Positions 1 through 14,784 of a stretch of 64,000 bases of DNA are shown in pieces. A model generated the notes under the pieces. It was not told the DNA's origin and searched no databases. It saw only the letters and a program-made list of their open reading frames with translations. Positions within the stretch are counted from its first letter, which is position 1, and the number at the start of each line of letters is the position of its first letter. Both the position numbers and the translations under genes were made by a program. The DNA is taken from assembly GCA_035222895.1 (NCBI GenBank), contig JAVYIG010000041.1:806001-870000 (forward strand), given 5' to 3'. The stretch comes from Strongylocentrotus droebachiensis. Lineage: Eukaryota; Echinodermata; Echinoidea; Camarodonta; Strongylocentrotidae.

Positions 1-144
1 AATCACCCATTACCTTGGCTGGTAATGTATCCAAATGCTCTTAAATCAGACCAGGTAGGCCAGACTCCAGATCCCTAAATTAGATCAAAGCTCTATTTCT
101 GGCCACCGATAGAGCATTATTTAATAATATGTTGTTGACAAGAA

Positions 145-227
145 TTCTCTCTCTCTCCCACCTATCGCTCTTTCTTTTCCAACCTCTCCCTCCCTCCTCT
201 TCCTCTCACCTCTCCCTCTCACCTCTC

Positions 228-270
<43 letters not shown>

Positions 271-377
271 CCCTCTCCTCTAGAGCTCTCTCCTCTCTCT
301 CACCCCTCTCCTCTCTCCCTCCCTCCCTCCCCCTCTCTCCCCCTCTCCCCTCTCTCCCCCTCTCCAATCCTCTCCCC
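145..377. repeat. CT-rich microsatellite
   Basis: Pyrimidine-only tract with a pure (CT)n core at about 230-266. The Ser/Leu/Pro-rich frame across it is a by-product of the repeat. Confidence 0.9.
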
Positions 378-849
378 ATCTCTCTCTTTCTATTTTGCCT
401 ATGTTATCAAGAACAGTGTGTCAAGCCAAGCTTTCCTCTAATATATTATACTAGTTATCTAGTTAGTGTTCATATCTCATAATGATTTAAATTGTAGAAC
501 ATTGTCTTTATATAATAATTTATCAAATGGGTCAGGGTATGATGTGAACCCCTCTAGGATGATTCCCAGGCAGGTGATGTTTCTAGGTCATTTGATCCAT
601 CTATATTGACATGGTTTGATTGGTCTGAGGGTATGGGTTAGCTCCTAGGAGACATCCCTCCTGCATGGTCCCTGGCATTACCTCAGGCACGCATCCCAGG
701 TATCCATCTCAACCGCTTCAATATCAAGAGTTGCTTCATCTCCTTGATCATATAGAAAAATTTCTTTGGTATCCTGTTAAATTCATTACAAATTTGGTCT
801 TCTTATGGGTCCTGTGCCCACAAATTCACTCCAGGGTCCCACCTCATGA

Positions 850-995
850 GCAGTTGTGATTAATTAATATCAATCCCAATGTGATATCACTCGCAACTGT
901 GTATTACAGAGATAGGAGTTTCTAAGTCTGCGATTGATGTGAGGACTTTCTTTCACTCTTGATCAATCGCAACTCTTTAAAATACAGAGCTCTTG
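850..995. mobile_element. Possible degraded GGGCCC-type MITE
   Basis: The segment ends in GATCAATCGCAACTCTTTAA followed by GGCCCC. It shares the phrase GAGATAGGAGTTT with 25113-25265, which begins GGGCCCTGTCTTA. Both look like decayed copies of one short inverted-repeat family. Boundaries are approximate and no target duplication was identified. Confidence 0.35.
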
Positions 996-2885
996 GCCCC
1001 GATCTAAAGCTTTCCAATGGGAACAAGGGCCTGTTGCTCATGGATCCCCAGTATTTAGCTCTAGACATCCAGGATAATAGACTAGGGTTGGTGTGGAGCC
1101 CTGTGTTATGACATTACTGTATACTGTTGATATCCTAGGGTAATATATTGTTACATGCATACATGTATTCTGTTCCTACTCAATTTTATATCATGCCCTA
1201 AAAGAATAAGGGGTCTACATTTCTTATTTGAGTTGATGTTTCCCCACGAGAGAGTGAGGGAAGGGATGGGTGGCGCTGGTATGCTCAGGTGCTTGACATT
1301 AATGAGCTTTAGTAGGAGCTGTTGATTGCTCACATCTGCGTTCTAAGAGGTGTCAGCCCAGCTGCGTGAAGGTCTTTCATACCATTGTTGATATAATTGA
1401 ACCTTCTATCTTCAAAGAAGGCCTCTTTTATTCTAATCAGTTTGATATCCACAGCCTTTCTCAAATTGCAGCCTTCTGATCAGGTATCAGTACTTTATGT
1501 TTTATACATTTATCAATGTATTAAATGTAGGGTACTGTATGATCAGTATTAGTATAAATGCTTAACATGCTCTCTACTTAATTATTGTATTCCCATAGGC
1601 TTAGTACATGAACTCCTCAGTTCCCATAGGTAAAGGGTTCACAGTAGCACAGCAACAGCAACAAAATGACAGTAGTAGGAATATATGTATCTCGCTTTAT
1701 TTATTTCATAAGTGTTAAACATTCATTCCTTTGTCTTTTTTCTTATCTCAAAGGATAATGTATTTATTTATCCTTTGTCCCTATGTCTGCTGGATTACAG
1801 TTCTAAGTGTCATAATAAGATGGTGAGATATGTATCTGTCACTAAATCCACACCCATTAATCAGCCCCTAGATGTATGCATCTCACTGTTTATTGTTCAT
1901 CTTGATCTCACATGAATGTTCGGTTAAACCATCGTCACAACTCATTAATCATGTGTCTACCTTTCTGCAATACATAATACATCAGTGATACAATAGGAAG
2001 TAGCTTATCCTGAGTAAGCCAATATTATTGGGATGACAGAGACCATCTTTTCGTTAGGTGTTTTTCTTGCGACAATTTACCCAGGCTATGAAAATTACAA
2101 GACATGTTTGAAGGTATTGTAAATTTCTTTTCTTCACGATCTGTTAACTTGCGACTGTACAGTGTACATTGAATCCTTCTGACAGTAACCGTCTATAGAG
2201 CAAGCTTATTATCTGCTGTTAGCTAGATGGGTGTAAACTCTGTCAGCAGACAAAATATTATGTACATGTATTGAAAGACACTTGAGGCTTCTTTGAACAC
2301 TCTCATATTATTGCAAAACAAACAAAAGGGAAAAAATATTTTCTTTTATTCAAATAAATAAATGAAAAAGTTAATCACCCCATGTTCTTATGAAAAGAAA
2401 ATATTGAAACACACAATAAAGGTATATTCTATGAAATCATTGGGGTTATTTCTGTGCATGGTTGGCATGAAATATATGGATGTTATTTTGTAAGACTAGA
2501 TGATTTAGATCATTACTCTGGGGAAAAAATTGTTGTTTATCATTCTTCCGAAAAACGCCTACTGGCTCGAATACCCAAGTGGCCATTTTTAATTTTGCAT
2601 CTGAAGATTCGCAATTATATTATTTTTTTCATTTTGGTTTGATATCATAGCCTTAGGTCAGATTTGACCAGGATGAAATTACACCCATACATTTTTTACT
2701 TTAATTACAGCGAGACAAACAATGCCATAGTACATTACATGAATTACACGTTAATTGTTGTGCATTCAGGGAATAGGAAAATTATTTATTTGTGAAGTCC
2801 CTCTTTCTCCCTTTATTGTCATTTTCTTGCTCTCTCTCTCTCTCATGCTGTGTCATATCTCATTATGGCATTCATGATATATATG

Positions 2886-2909
2886 TATATATATATATAT
2901 ATATATATA
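2886..2909. repeat. TA dinucleotide repeat
   Basis: Pure alternating TA of about 24 nt. Confidence 0.9.
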
Positions 2910-4989
2910 AAGAAAGTGTTTTCATTGGAATTTAAGGTCAGAAATGTTAGTTAAAAGTTTGTGAAGTATGCTTTGTAGTCTAGAAAGTTAAAATCTAATT
3001 TTTAAAATAGCATTTTGGGTGTGCAAATTTCCATTTTTGTCATACCCAAAAGATATACTAGTCATACAAAATTATGAATTAACTTGAACTTGGTGTGGTC
3101 TATTCTAGATCAGAAATTATTTTCCAACCATTTTGTTTACATATTACATGAGATAAAGTGCACATTATAAAAAATATATCAAAAATCTTCCAAAATGAAG
3201 GTATGGACAGGTATTGATATTCAATACCTGTTGTCAAGTGGATAACAGCAATAGCTTTATGCTACTGATTTGTTGTTGTGTGTGTTTATACCACATCTTG
3301 CGGTAGATCATATCATAATCATAACTACCTTCCCTGGGTACCAAAAACTGTTATCAGGGGGTGACGTGCATATCCAGAGAAACTTGGATCTTCAATTATG
3401 CATTTGCTTCTGTCTGTAGTGGCATGAAACCTAGATAATCTAAAAATATCTTGCTCCCAGAAGCATTAAATTAAGATTATTTTCCAGACGCAGTGTGTCT
3501 CATAACTCTCAGTGTTGATAAATTAGATCATCTATGGATGGAGGGGCTTTTAAAGAACAGATAAGGATGCGCTATTTATGGTGTTTGCTCAAAAAGGAAT
3601 ATCATAAAGAAATCTAATTCTTAGTATAGAATTCAAAGATATGGCTTCTTTGATGTCTTTTCTTCCCTAGATGGTATTTTTTTCTCTATTATCTTGGGAT
3701 ATATGTTAGAAGTGGATTGTGATTATCAACATGATTCAGTATCATGTCTAATATGTTATTCCAGGCCGTTTTGTCTGGTTCCATTATCTTATGCGGGATG
3801 CCATTAATCGAACTACATCTACATGTAATATTGCCCTAATAAGCAAGAAGTTGTATTCTTGACTTAAGAATAGAGATTATTTGTTGTTCATGATACTATG
3901 TTCTTTCTGTTTTTCCCAAAAATAATTGATTTTTGCAAAGGCGTTTGTATTTAGGTAATTAGTATTCTATTTAGTTATAAATTCAGTTGATAAAATTGAT
4001 TTAATTTAAAGAGATGACAGTACATGTAAAAATGTAAGCGTACATATAAAACTATTTTACACATTTGCCTTAGTCCTTGAACAAGCACAATGTTGAACAA
4101 TATTAGAATTAAAAGATTAATTTTCCCTTTTCAAAATTGTATGGCTAATGCACAAAAACATGTTTATAATGTTTATAGCCATACTTTTCATTTGATTATT
4201 TTGGTCATCTTGCAGTTCATAACATTTAAATAATTACCTCCTAAATGTTAAATATGTGCAGTTCTACCTTTAGCCTGCCTAATCTCATGTAAAGAACATC
4301 CTGTATTACATAAAAGATATGTTCCAACCACTATCGATGATGATCTTTAAACTTTGGGACAGCTGAAATCTGATGATGAATGGACTGAAACAAAATCCAA
4401 TATGGAGGATATATTTCAAACTTAGCCGAAGTCTCTTGACGTAAATGTTGTCCTGGAATCAGCAATGAGCCTGCTGGAAAAAAGAGATTCATAATCCATG
4501 ATATGCAGTTTGGATAGATGAAAAGAAATCATCAATGTTTTGTTCGTAGTTATAAAAAAAGGAAAATGAAGGGGATTTGAAAACCGGGTGGTATCGGCAG
4601 TTGATAATGTACATGTATGTTTCATCTGTGTCTCTTATGTATAGAATGAATTATAATGCAAGTTAGGCCTATGGAAGGTCTGCATAGTGTTCTTTGGTCT
4701 CTTAGAATGATTTCCTTGCACATGCTGAAGAAAAACAAATTAATTGAATTACTTAGTATTGTATTATTCATTGTCATAGTACCATCTTCTCAAAGCTCAA
4801 TGGTTTAAAATTTATATCAATTACGTTAACACAGGTAACATTCTTCTTGCTGTCAGCAGGTGATACTTCCTCAAAATTACCGTTCTGCCTCAGGATTTAG
4901 GGCCTATACTAATTAAAAATGTTGATGTTTGTTTCGAATGCCATATTGCTTGACCATCATGGTAATCTGCCCCATCCTCTCTCAGCCTC

Positions 4990-5042
4990 CCATCCCCTCT
5001 CCTCTCCTCTCCTCTCCTCTCCTCTCCTCTCCTCTCCTCTCC
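4990..5042. repeat. CTCTC pentanucleotide microsatellite
   Basis: Roughly ten tandem copies of a CTCTC/TCTCC pentamer with almost no divergence. Overlapping open frames are by-products of the repeat. Confidence 0.9.
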
Positions 5043-6857
5043 CCTCTACACACCCTTCCCATTCATCTTTGCCCCCTTATCATCCAGATATCGTTCTCTT
5101 TACCCCCTTGCCTCTTCTTCTATACCCTATTCAACAGAGGCATCACAAGAAAGGATGCGACATCTTGCTCTCCCTCATTAACAAATTGAAGTTTCGCAAT
5201 TTGGAATTTCATAGGCTATCACAACAATTAGGTTTGTCAGCAAATTTGAAACATATGCTAAGGACCCTTTTATTCTCTGTCTTCATTTTTTGCTTATTAG
5301 AAATTGTCAGCTCATGGGTTAGCAAGTTTGATCTAATGGACCCTCTCCCATTCAGAATGGCCTAGCGATGCCCCTCCTAGTTGAGGATAAGCATTCCTTC
5401 ATGTTCTTCGACATGACTGGGCATTCACAATCACCCTCCTATCCTCTTATAACTCACTCATACACAAACTCAGACAGTCATGATGAATGGTCGTTGTAAA
5501 GGGTGTCTGATCATCCAAGATCTAATTACTTTTAAAGAGAGCTATGAACAGCATTTAACATGCATATCACATCAGTAGGGCTGTGACTGACGCAAATATT
5601 TTGAAAACATTCTGGCTTTTCATGAAATAATCATTTCAGAGTGTTGGAGTTGTGAGAGCCTAAATATATTATTTAGATGCAAGATATAGCAATAGCATAA
5701 GTCCAGTCAGGATAGCATAAATACATCAACTCAAAAAAACTCATTAAATCTTGAATGTTCACATGGTTGAAATTTTCAGTCACAAATCATTTTTAGGAAA
5801 TTAGTGAGGGATAATTGAGAGAGGTATAAAAAAAAGAAACAAAGAGATTTGTCTGTCCAAACTAAAAAATCAGAGCTGTGCACTTTCGTTTTGATAATTC
5901 AAAGTATCTCATTTTGGTCTTCTGAACATATTAACTAAGAAATACTCCCAAGCAAATCTTAAACCTTGGTATTGTAATACCATAGTGTAAACCTGCCATT
6001 TATATCAGCTGTTTACCTCATGATTATGTTTCAGAAGCATACTTTAAGTAACTAACAATCAAAGGGATTGAGTGATGGTTGTTGTTTGTCACACCTAGTA
6101 TGTGTAGGTGCATTAATCAGATACGCAAGTCACTTCCATTTGCCATAACACATTAGTTATACGCGACATGTCGATTTCCACCCTGCTCATGTACCCTCGC
6201 ATGTAAGTCTCTCGATCCCTTAGCTGTTTGATGTTTATGCACATACCTACCGGTAGTAACTATCTCCCTCATCTCATACAGTATTCAAGGAGTGTCCCCC
6301 AATCTACTCCAATAATAAAATCAGCTATCAAACAGGGTATTGCAAGTGCGCTAAGCCTGCACTGGGCATGCAATATACATTTTACAGTTATAGGATACTT
6401 TATTATTGTAAGAAGATATTAGAGAGGATAGTCAAGATGAGCCTTATCATTCACAAAATGATAGGAGCAGTAAGATATGTATAATTGAGATACCACTGGG
6501 AGAAAAAGGTCAACTGTGTTGCAAGACCAGGAATTATTCAGCTCACCTTTATGTAGGCAAAATCTATTACCTAACATTACATCGGTAACCAAATATCCAT
6601 AAAAACATAAATTGCATTGGCCAAGTTTTTAAGCTTTGGAAATTTCCCAAAGAGCTCACAAGAACTGAATAAGTGCTCCTGAAATACAAAAAGGGACATA
6701 AAGATTGCATCCTTTTAGGAACTAAAAGGGAGGGTAAAATGAGCACTGTGATTATAAAAAATGGAGAACTGATTCTGTAGTTAAACTCCGAACCATTCAA
6801 AAACAATTTCAATTTTATTAGCCCTACAGCCTTATAGATATTACAATGAAGTTTGTG

Positions 6858-7040
6858 CAGATAGACTATGTTGTCTGAGCTTACTGCTTTGTTCACTACC
6901 AACACATGATCCTGAGCTCTGCACATTGAAGTCTTGGTTAGTAGACTATGCTGTCTGAGCTGACTGGTTGGCACCTCAGGCTTCTCTACCAACACATTAA
7001 AAACATAGTCTGATGAGATGGGTCCCTGAGCTCTGCATAA
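6858..7040. repeat. Diverged ~90-100 bp tandem duplication
   Basis: Two adjacent segments share, in order, TAGACTATG(T/C)TGTCTGAGCT, CTACCAACACAT and CCTGAGCTCTGCA. The spacing suggests a tandem duplication with indels. It explains the 142-codon antisense frame here (6567-6995), which is otherwise unrecognised. Confidence 0.5.
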
Positions 7041-10000
7041 TGATATGTTCTCTCCCCTAAACCTTCACATATCAAATACATCTTAGTCTGACTCGTAAAA
7101 TGAATTAATTCTATTTGAGAGGGGCTGATGGGTTTTAAGGGGTGCTTTGTACACAAGTAATTAATGGATAGTCCTACATGTATGTATTCAACATAAATCT
7201 AATAACAGATATGGCCTCTATATATATATTTAGATAATTGTTATTTCATATTCACAATATAGTTCAGTATACTAGTCAAGGTAGGATATTCTCTCATTAG
7301 AATTCAGAGAGGGGTAAACCAACAGTTGCAAATAGTATTCACTGGTAGGTTTTATATACTGGTTGGTAACTAAAACAATTATAATTTTTAATTGATTTTA
7401 AGGGTGAAATGAGACAATATTGAATCATTTACAATGTTATTTCGGTGAATACACTGTTGTATCATCTCTAATGCTTACATTGATTGCACTGTAAATTAGT
7501 AATTTCTGATTGGCATATGTTTATTTTTAGATATCCATCCCGCAAATTTTAATACTCTTTCTAGCCTAGAATTCTAATTCTGATTTAAATAATTACATTA
7601 CCACATTAGACAAACTCCAGAGCGAAAGGATAAAAAGTAGAAAAGCGATCCTCTCCCGTGTAGTGCCTCGATGCTTGATGTCATTATAGCAGGAGAGAAA
7701 TTATTGATAATAGGGGGAGCCCTTGTGGCATAATGTCTAGAATTCCTTGAAAATTGATTTATAATTTAATGTCAGGGAATTATTCAATTACCAACGAGAA
7801 CAACATGAGTTTCTGTAAGGGTATCTGGTTCTGTGTGCAGTATTATCATGGTTCGTTATACTTTGGATAAGGCTAGTTAGGAGTTATGTGGAGCAGTGAT
7901 GAAATGCTTCACTAGATTGTGTAAAGCACTCAAATATACAATCAGAATATAAATAGTTAACTCTTCTATGAATTGAGCAGGTTTTAAAATACCTATTTTT
8001 CTGGTTGGAATGTTATATCTCCATCCCCAAAGAAAGAAGCGTTAGGTACAAATATAAAGAGTATTCTGTGGACACGTTGCATGTTAAGCATTTTAGGTTT
8101 TCATACATGGAAAGCCTACAAATAGAAAAATAATGCAGCTGTAATTCATTGAGTGCCTTTGATTCCTCCTTTTGTTTCACATCATCTAAATACACTAACA
8201 TCTGTGTGTAAAATCTGGCAATGAATTTCAGCCACGTTCCTCCTCTTCCTTCCTACCTGTCTACATGAGTCCATTTCACTAATGGAAAGCATTGCATTTA
8301 TGACTCATATGTTTTTCCTCTGTCTGTGCATCTGTACGCCAGTACAATATATCTCACTTCTCAATCACACTCCCCTTTTATCTCCCCTATCTGTTATATT
8401 GTCTGCCTGTACCAGGAGTGTGTGTTGGTGGGGGGGGGGGGGGGTACAGACATGTTGAATTCATCTCATTGGTCTTGCTCTTTTGGTTTTTATTGCTATC
8501 GATAACTTCCATCTTGTTCACATTGAAACATATTTGTTTTATACCAGCTCTGCTTTGTCTTCTTTTGAATCATGAATTTGGTCGATCTGGTTTATGAATC
8601 GGCAAACTACATTAAAGCCCTTCTGGTTCTGAGCGGACATTTTTCCGCTTTGATGTCTTATCTGTGTCTCCTGAAATCGCCTCCTTCCTCTCGTTCATAT
8701 AGAGCCAGGAGATTTAGAACTGGCATGAAAATGTTGTGTTTGATCCTTGCGCGCATCATACCATGCATCCTACGTATCTCTCCATATATCTTTTGAGATG
8801 TGATATCATTCATAATGTGTCTCTCATATTGTAGACGTCATATGAGCATGCTATTTAAGACTTGATGTTGTAAAAACTCAGATGGAAATAGCAACATAAT
8901 CTCCCTCACATGAAAACACTTCTCTCTAGATATTGGGGGACGATTTTTTCCATCGTATGCTATAGAGGCAATATACTGGTGTCTGAAGTGGAGAGCAATG
9001 CAATTTTGCTTTGTAGTTTTGCATACTTATGACTTGATTTTGAAAACAGATCAGCATTGTGTATCAAAGACATTTTGAAGAGCAAGTTTTTATTTTTATA
9101 GGACAAACGCGCATTACCATAAGGATGAAGCAAAGTGATAACAAAAAGCAATACAGAAAATAGATCATTTGATGGTAGAAGTGGTTTATCGTATTTCAGA
9201 GACCTTTTCGTTAAGTAGTTCCATTAGTAAGGGTTTTTTCCCCCCTCTAATGGATCCGTTTCTTCTAATGGAAATTTCTTCTAGTGGAGATGAATCCCAT
9301 AATCCAGTTCTGTGAAAATGGACTTCTGCAATTTTGTTAAAGTGTTGATCTTAGGGCAATCTTTTCATGGGGGGGGGGGGATTTTTCCCCATTAATAAGA
9401 TCTTAATATTTCTTTTAAGATCTGTTTGGGTTCTTTCTTTTAGTAAAACATAAATGCGTATTTCCTAGAACCTGGCTATCAAAATGAGAGAGATTGATAT
9501 TGATGTAGTCTTTGTATGATACATTCTGATCATGACTGGGAAGTAGAATATATATTATTGCATTCAAAAGAGGCCTGTTTTGGATGAAACATTCATTAAA
9601 ACATATTTTACCACTTAAATTACTCTCATTATGCGTCATTATGATTTATTTCAAAAGCCATATTACATGTATTTCTAAAATCATAGCAATCAACTAAATC
9701 TGATATCACAACATTGGCCCTACTTACAGATGCTGTATTAAGTAAGACAAGACATCACTAAAGAAAACATGAGAGCCTTGTGTGTGCCAAATTCTAATAA
9801 TGGCACAGGACCATGTCCTATGTTTTAATTCCATCAAATTACTTCATATCTAAAGAAGATATAGTCTGTAGAACCACGGCAGCCTGTGCCTCAAGGCCTC
9901 AAGGCAAGTCAGTGCTTCAGACGAGGGTTCCTTCCCTGCCAGGGCCCCACCAATCTCATTTAGGCGTTTCTTATGAGCTAGTAATTTGAGACAAGATCCA

Positions 10001-11177
10001 ATTTTGTTTGTGTAGAGATGAGTGGTTAAGCCAACCCAGCCAACCCGTTTTATTATTTGAACAGTACCAAACCAACACATGATGAAGAGGGTAGGAGACC
10101 ATCATCATACTCTCATTGGACAGTCCCAATAATGAAAATAGGAATTATGTAAAAAGAGAATATGCTTCATAGAAAAAGGGGTTTTATGTTTACTGTTCAT
10201 TCTGTGTATCTGACACCGTGATACTTTAAATCGTGGACAGAATCTTCCAATACCCCTAGACTTTCAAGCAGGTCATGAACATAGTTTTCAGTGATTTCTT
10301 TGTTGTTTCTTGAACTAGATGCCAGTTATTTATCATTTATAGATTAACCATAATAACAGAGATAGTGAATGATGATCTCAGAGACACATAAATCCTCACG
10401 GTATTTTTTAAAATATGAAATGAGCTATGAGATAATTTCTTAAAGATTGATATTTTACCATATTTTGTTAATAACCTTAAAACAAAAGTAGAACAGATTA
10501 TGGGCAGTTATGTTTGATACAAGAACATCAAGGTACAGACATAATGAATAATGAATTTCATTTTAAAAAAAAACTTATTAACATATCATATCATTGGCTG
10601 GCTCACTTGATACAGTTCTGTGGCATTAAGTGATGTTCAGAGTTCAGACACTTTAAATACATGGAAAATAGTAGAAATTAGACAGATTTACAGACCTTCT
10701 AGAGCCATGGGTACTACTTGGTAGTATACTGCCATTTAAAGATGGGGAGGACATAGTTGGTGATGACTGCATACGAGACAAGCCAATACCTTCCTACCTA
10801 CATGTACGATGTGAGATGGAATACACCTGTTTGAGGCCTCAGGAATGTGTGAATCACAGTGAGATGTATGATAATCAGCTCTCGTGTGTCATCCAGTATT
10901 GGAGCTCTCTTGACTATCCTTGAGCCTGACATTAGTGGAATATTCCACCTCCTTTTTATATTTTGATCTTATTCAGGGATAAATCTTCTTCAAATGGCTA
11001 CATATTGTATCTTTAGTTTCATTTTGTTAAGCTTTGCCTCCTTATTTGATGGATAGTTAATTTCTCCATTCCTTAAAACATTTATAGTTCAAACCCCATT
11101 TTCATCTAGCATTGAAGCTGAAAAACAAAAGTAAATGTGTTTCTTACTTTGGGATTTTGAGGTGGAAGATATGATGA

Positions 11178-11212
11178 CCCCCCCCCCCCCCCCCCTCGTT
11201 ACCTCCCTCTCT

Positions 11213-11269
<57 letters not shown>

Positions 11270-11330
11270 TTCTCTCTCTCTCTCTCTTTCTCTCTATCTC
11301 TATATCTCTCTGTATATATCTGTCTCTATA
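11178..11330. repeat. C run followed by CT microsatellite
   Basis: A run of 18 C followed by a long (CT)n tract with T interruptions. It lies in non-coding sequence. Confidence 0.9.
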
Positions 11331-12173
11331 ATCATTTATACACCTACCTCTTCTATACCCCTTCCCATGGGGTATTTTCTCCCTGTGCGTCTTCCATCCT
11401 CACCAGTCTTCTCCTGTACATTTCCTCCTCACTGTATTTATAAATATCAATGTACATCTCAAATGACTCACCTTCCATTTTGATACCCCTTTACTGTCCC
11501 TAAAAACATATTCACCTGTCCAACTAATACCACAATCCACCTGCCTCGTTGCCGATAATGATAATATATTTGAATAGAAAGTTCACAGGTAAATGATTAT
11601 TATAACAAAATTTGAGTTTCTCTTTCAAAGAACAGTCTAGACAAATCATATTGATATTTTTTTAAATACAACGTTTGCCTATATAGTGCAATGAATAAAG
11701 ATATTGCATCACTAATGATTTGGGTTGGGAGAAGAATATTTTAAAAGAGATGTGACTTTTGATAGGACATTCCATAGTCAGAAAATCTCAGTTTGTGAGC
11801 TTGCCTTGTAGGTACTGCTTGAGACAAATCTCTCAACTAGGTTGTATCATTCAATTAGGTTTGTGCAGAAGAATTTGGGAATTTAGAAGGGAGGCCTTAT
11901 TATTTATAACAGGTATCAGGGCTGTTGAAGTACATTGCGTGTGTACCTCCTCCAAGAGGATAACCATTTTATAATGACTACATGGATTAAACTCTGCTTT
12001 CAATTATATATGGTGATGAGGTGTAGGAAATCTGCATATACAATGATTAAGAAATGACTACACAATCTGCATATGATTGAGGGCCAGGGTGTCAAATTAT
12101 AGAGTATTGAATGTCTCCAACTGTGTCGAACATATTTGCTCTATGTGTAGTAGAAAGCAATCAATTTCTCCCT

Positions 12174-12178
<5 letters not shown>

Positions 12179-12257
<79 letters not shown>

Positions 12258-12350
12258 CCCCTTCCCCCTCCCTCTCCATCCCCCCTTCCCCCTCCCTCCT
12301 CCCTCCTCTCTTCCTCCCTCCTTCCCTCTCTTCCTCACTCCTTCTTACCT
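12179..12350. repeat. CT microsatellite and CCT-rich tract
   Basis: (CT)n grades into CCT/CCCTC motifs. Three open frames cross it on both strands, all low complexity. Confidence 0.9.
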
Positions 12351-14536
12351 CTTAGATAACTACCTTATTAGATGGGAGCTCATTTCCATGGGTTGATGTA
12401 AGAATGTTACTGAACACAGCTCTATGTTTCATTTCCAGTCAAGGAAGAAATTCATCCAACTCACCACATACAAAGTCTCAGGAGTGTCTAGACCAAATTG
12501 CAGATACACTGTAAAACTTAGAATCTATCTCATGTCTGTCCTACCACGTCCAACAACACCATGTTTTTTTTCCAGCTTCATAGTTCAAACCAAAGTCAAT
12601 GGTGTTTCCTTTTAATTTGAGGGTTGAGGGTAAAAATCAGGGTTTTGGGAGAGTCGATCCTTTTTCAATTAAACTCTGCGTTGAAGGTTTTGCCCAAATG
12701 TCATGGCAGTGGGGAGAATATAAAGACCTTCAGTTGCTATATCTGCCAACCGGTTGCCATGTAATTGGAATTTATCAACACACTTGTCAGTTTCATTTCT
12801 AGTCAAAGCACTTTTTGAAAAATACATCCCTGGGAACTCTTGTAATTCAATTTGAAATGATAGGAATCTGAATGTAAACAAAAGGCAAATAGAGTGGTCA
12901 TTTAGGAACATTTACATGACATCGAAAGTTGTATTTAAATAATTTACCACACCCTAAATAATGAAGATGAAGATGCTATTGAGTTACATTGAGTTCTACA
13001 TATAAGATTAAGATTATACATTGTTCTGATGTTAGGGTCATGAAAATTACTTAAATTTTAACAAGGAGCTAATCAGATTTACCTAATATTCCATGAATTC
13101 TCATTTCGTCAAAAACATTTGCAGGGATCACAAATGGATTTCTATATTGTAATTCAACCGTGCTTCACCTCCGCTCTGTAGTAGTAATTAAAATATTCTT
13201 TTTTTTTCTTGCCATCATTAGCAAGATATTGATATATCATTCACTAATTAAGATAAAAGTAACCTCTGTCTGTACTCATTATGGGTCAGTGTACTTGTGG
13301 TAATTAATAACATTACATGTCTAGAGATGGCTCTATGTGCTATCTGGTGTGCCTGCACGTACAGCACTGAGAAAGCTAGCTTTCACCAAATAACAATCAG
13401 AGAGAGAGAGAGCATGCATGGTGTATAAACAACCATGCAATGTAAGAGATCTCCCTGGCTTGGATATTAAAGTGTTGAAAAGGGTGCATTACAGTACATG
13501 TTCCATTAGCTGGGTTCTAGCTCTCGGCTGGAGGTATGGATCGTCATGAATCCGGAGTTTATTTAGCTGATGTATCAGTTTGTTTTCATTTCCTTAACTT
13601 ATATTAATATACAAAGTGATTGCCATGCAGGGAAGTGAGAGTGAGTGGAAGGTGGAAGATAGAGGTATGGTCTGTTGAGAGCCAGAAGGGCACAAGGCAT
13701 GTGTAACAGTATAAGAATTAACCCTCTTGTGGTTATCAGCAGATGATACAGGGTGAAAGAATGGAAGATGAAAGAGATATATGGAAGCAGATATTACAAA
13801 CAGAACAACAGATTAACCGGTGAAGAAGTGTACCTATCATGTATACAAAATGATTATATCATATCTAACAAAGTAAATATTAATTCAAATCTTTAATCTT
13901 GTTTATTATCATACACATATTCTTAAGAATGTGGTTTTTCACTTACTGTCATGGTTAGAAGGTTAAGTTGCAGGTATTAAGTATTGACATAAAAGCAATA
14001 GAGAAAGAGAAAAATAGAAGAGTAACAAATTACGAAAGATGCATGAGGGAACAAAAGAGAAAACAAGAGAAAGGGGGTGCGAGTGAGAAAGGAAGAGGGA
14101 GAGAGGAAATAAGAGTAAATAAAGACAAAACCAAAATAAAGACAGAGTAGAAATAGAAATGCAATAGGAGACAATAGGAGAAATAAGAGTGGAGAGAGAT
14201 GGGAGAAATGGCATTGTACATACCTTTGTATTGATTGATGCAAGCTGGTATGACATAAGCATGTATTAAGTGTGTTAGGTGAGAAGATGCCATTTGTTTG
14301 AGATGAAGATGGATGTGATGATGGGTGCTCCATTGATTATGGTTTCATTACTCTTAAGTGCAATGACTGTTGGATGACTGCATGCACTGCATAGGAAACA
14401 CAACTGAAAAGAAAGATGGAATATGATGATGTTGGAAAGCACCTCAATGTTGGAAATGATGGTGACAAGTGTGGGCTTTTTACATTTACGTGTAATATTT
14501 ATTTGACTGTGAATTGTTGATGCAGGAGCAGATAGA

Positions 14537-14683
14537 GGGCTCTGTTTTATAAAAGTTATTACCAATAACATATGCTAAATTTCTATGAAAATTTGCTCTC
14601 TGCCAATCAAATACCGTGATTTCAGTAGCTTATAACAGTTATTGTAAGTTGTTATTGATAACAAGTTTGATGAAACAGGACCC
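14537..14683. mobile_element. Possible short inverted-repeat element (MITE)
   Basis: Left end GGGCTCTGTTTTATAAAAG and right end, read on the other strand, GGGTCCTGTTTCATCAAAC are similar over about 33 bp, continuing through a shared AATAAC core. The size is 147 bp. It sits about 100 bp upstream of a FEZ exon. No clear target duplication was found. Confidence 0.45.
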
Positions 14684-14784
14684 AGGAGAGTGGGGCTCAA
14701 TTAAAAACAAAATAATGTAAATTGTAGTGGATATTTTAATCAAGCATCCATTTGTATCTTCTGTTTGTCTTTCTTTATAAACAG

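Larger units (their letters stand above)
1..14784. other. Non-coding stretch 5' of the recognised FEZ exons (probably intron)
   Basis: No exon could be supported here. Open frames are short, AT-rich or made of simple repeats, and none resembles the acidic N-terminal half of FEZ proteins. The sequence holds CT tracts (about 145-377, 11215-11330, 12179-12350), a pentamer CTCTC array (4990-5042), a TA array (2886-2909), an 18-nt C run (11178-11195), short G runs (about 8432 and 9369), a GA-rich stretch (about 13990-14210) and two possible inverted-repeat MITEs. FEZ needs upstream exons, since the first recognised exon starts mid-codon, so the simplest reading is intron. A short exon could be missed. 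Confidence 0.5.

Noticed and set aside
6567..6995. 142-codon minus-strand frame
   Set aside because: It overlaps a diverged tandem duplication and shows no conserved domain.
11135..12359. Several long Ser/Leu/Pro- or Glu/Arg-rich open frames
   Set aside because: They are translations of CT and GA microsatellites, open in several frames at once.
13963..14333. Overlapping minus-strand frames rich in Ser, Leu and Phe
   Set aside because: Low-complexity GA/CT composition, three frames open at once, no splice signals or family resemblance.
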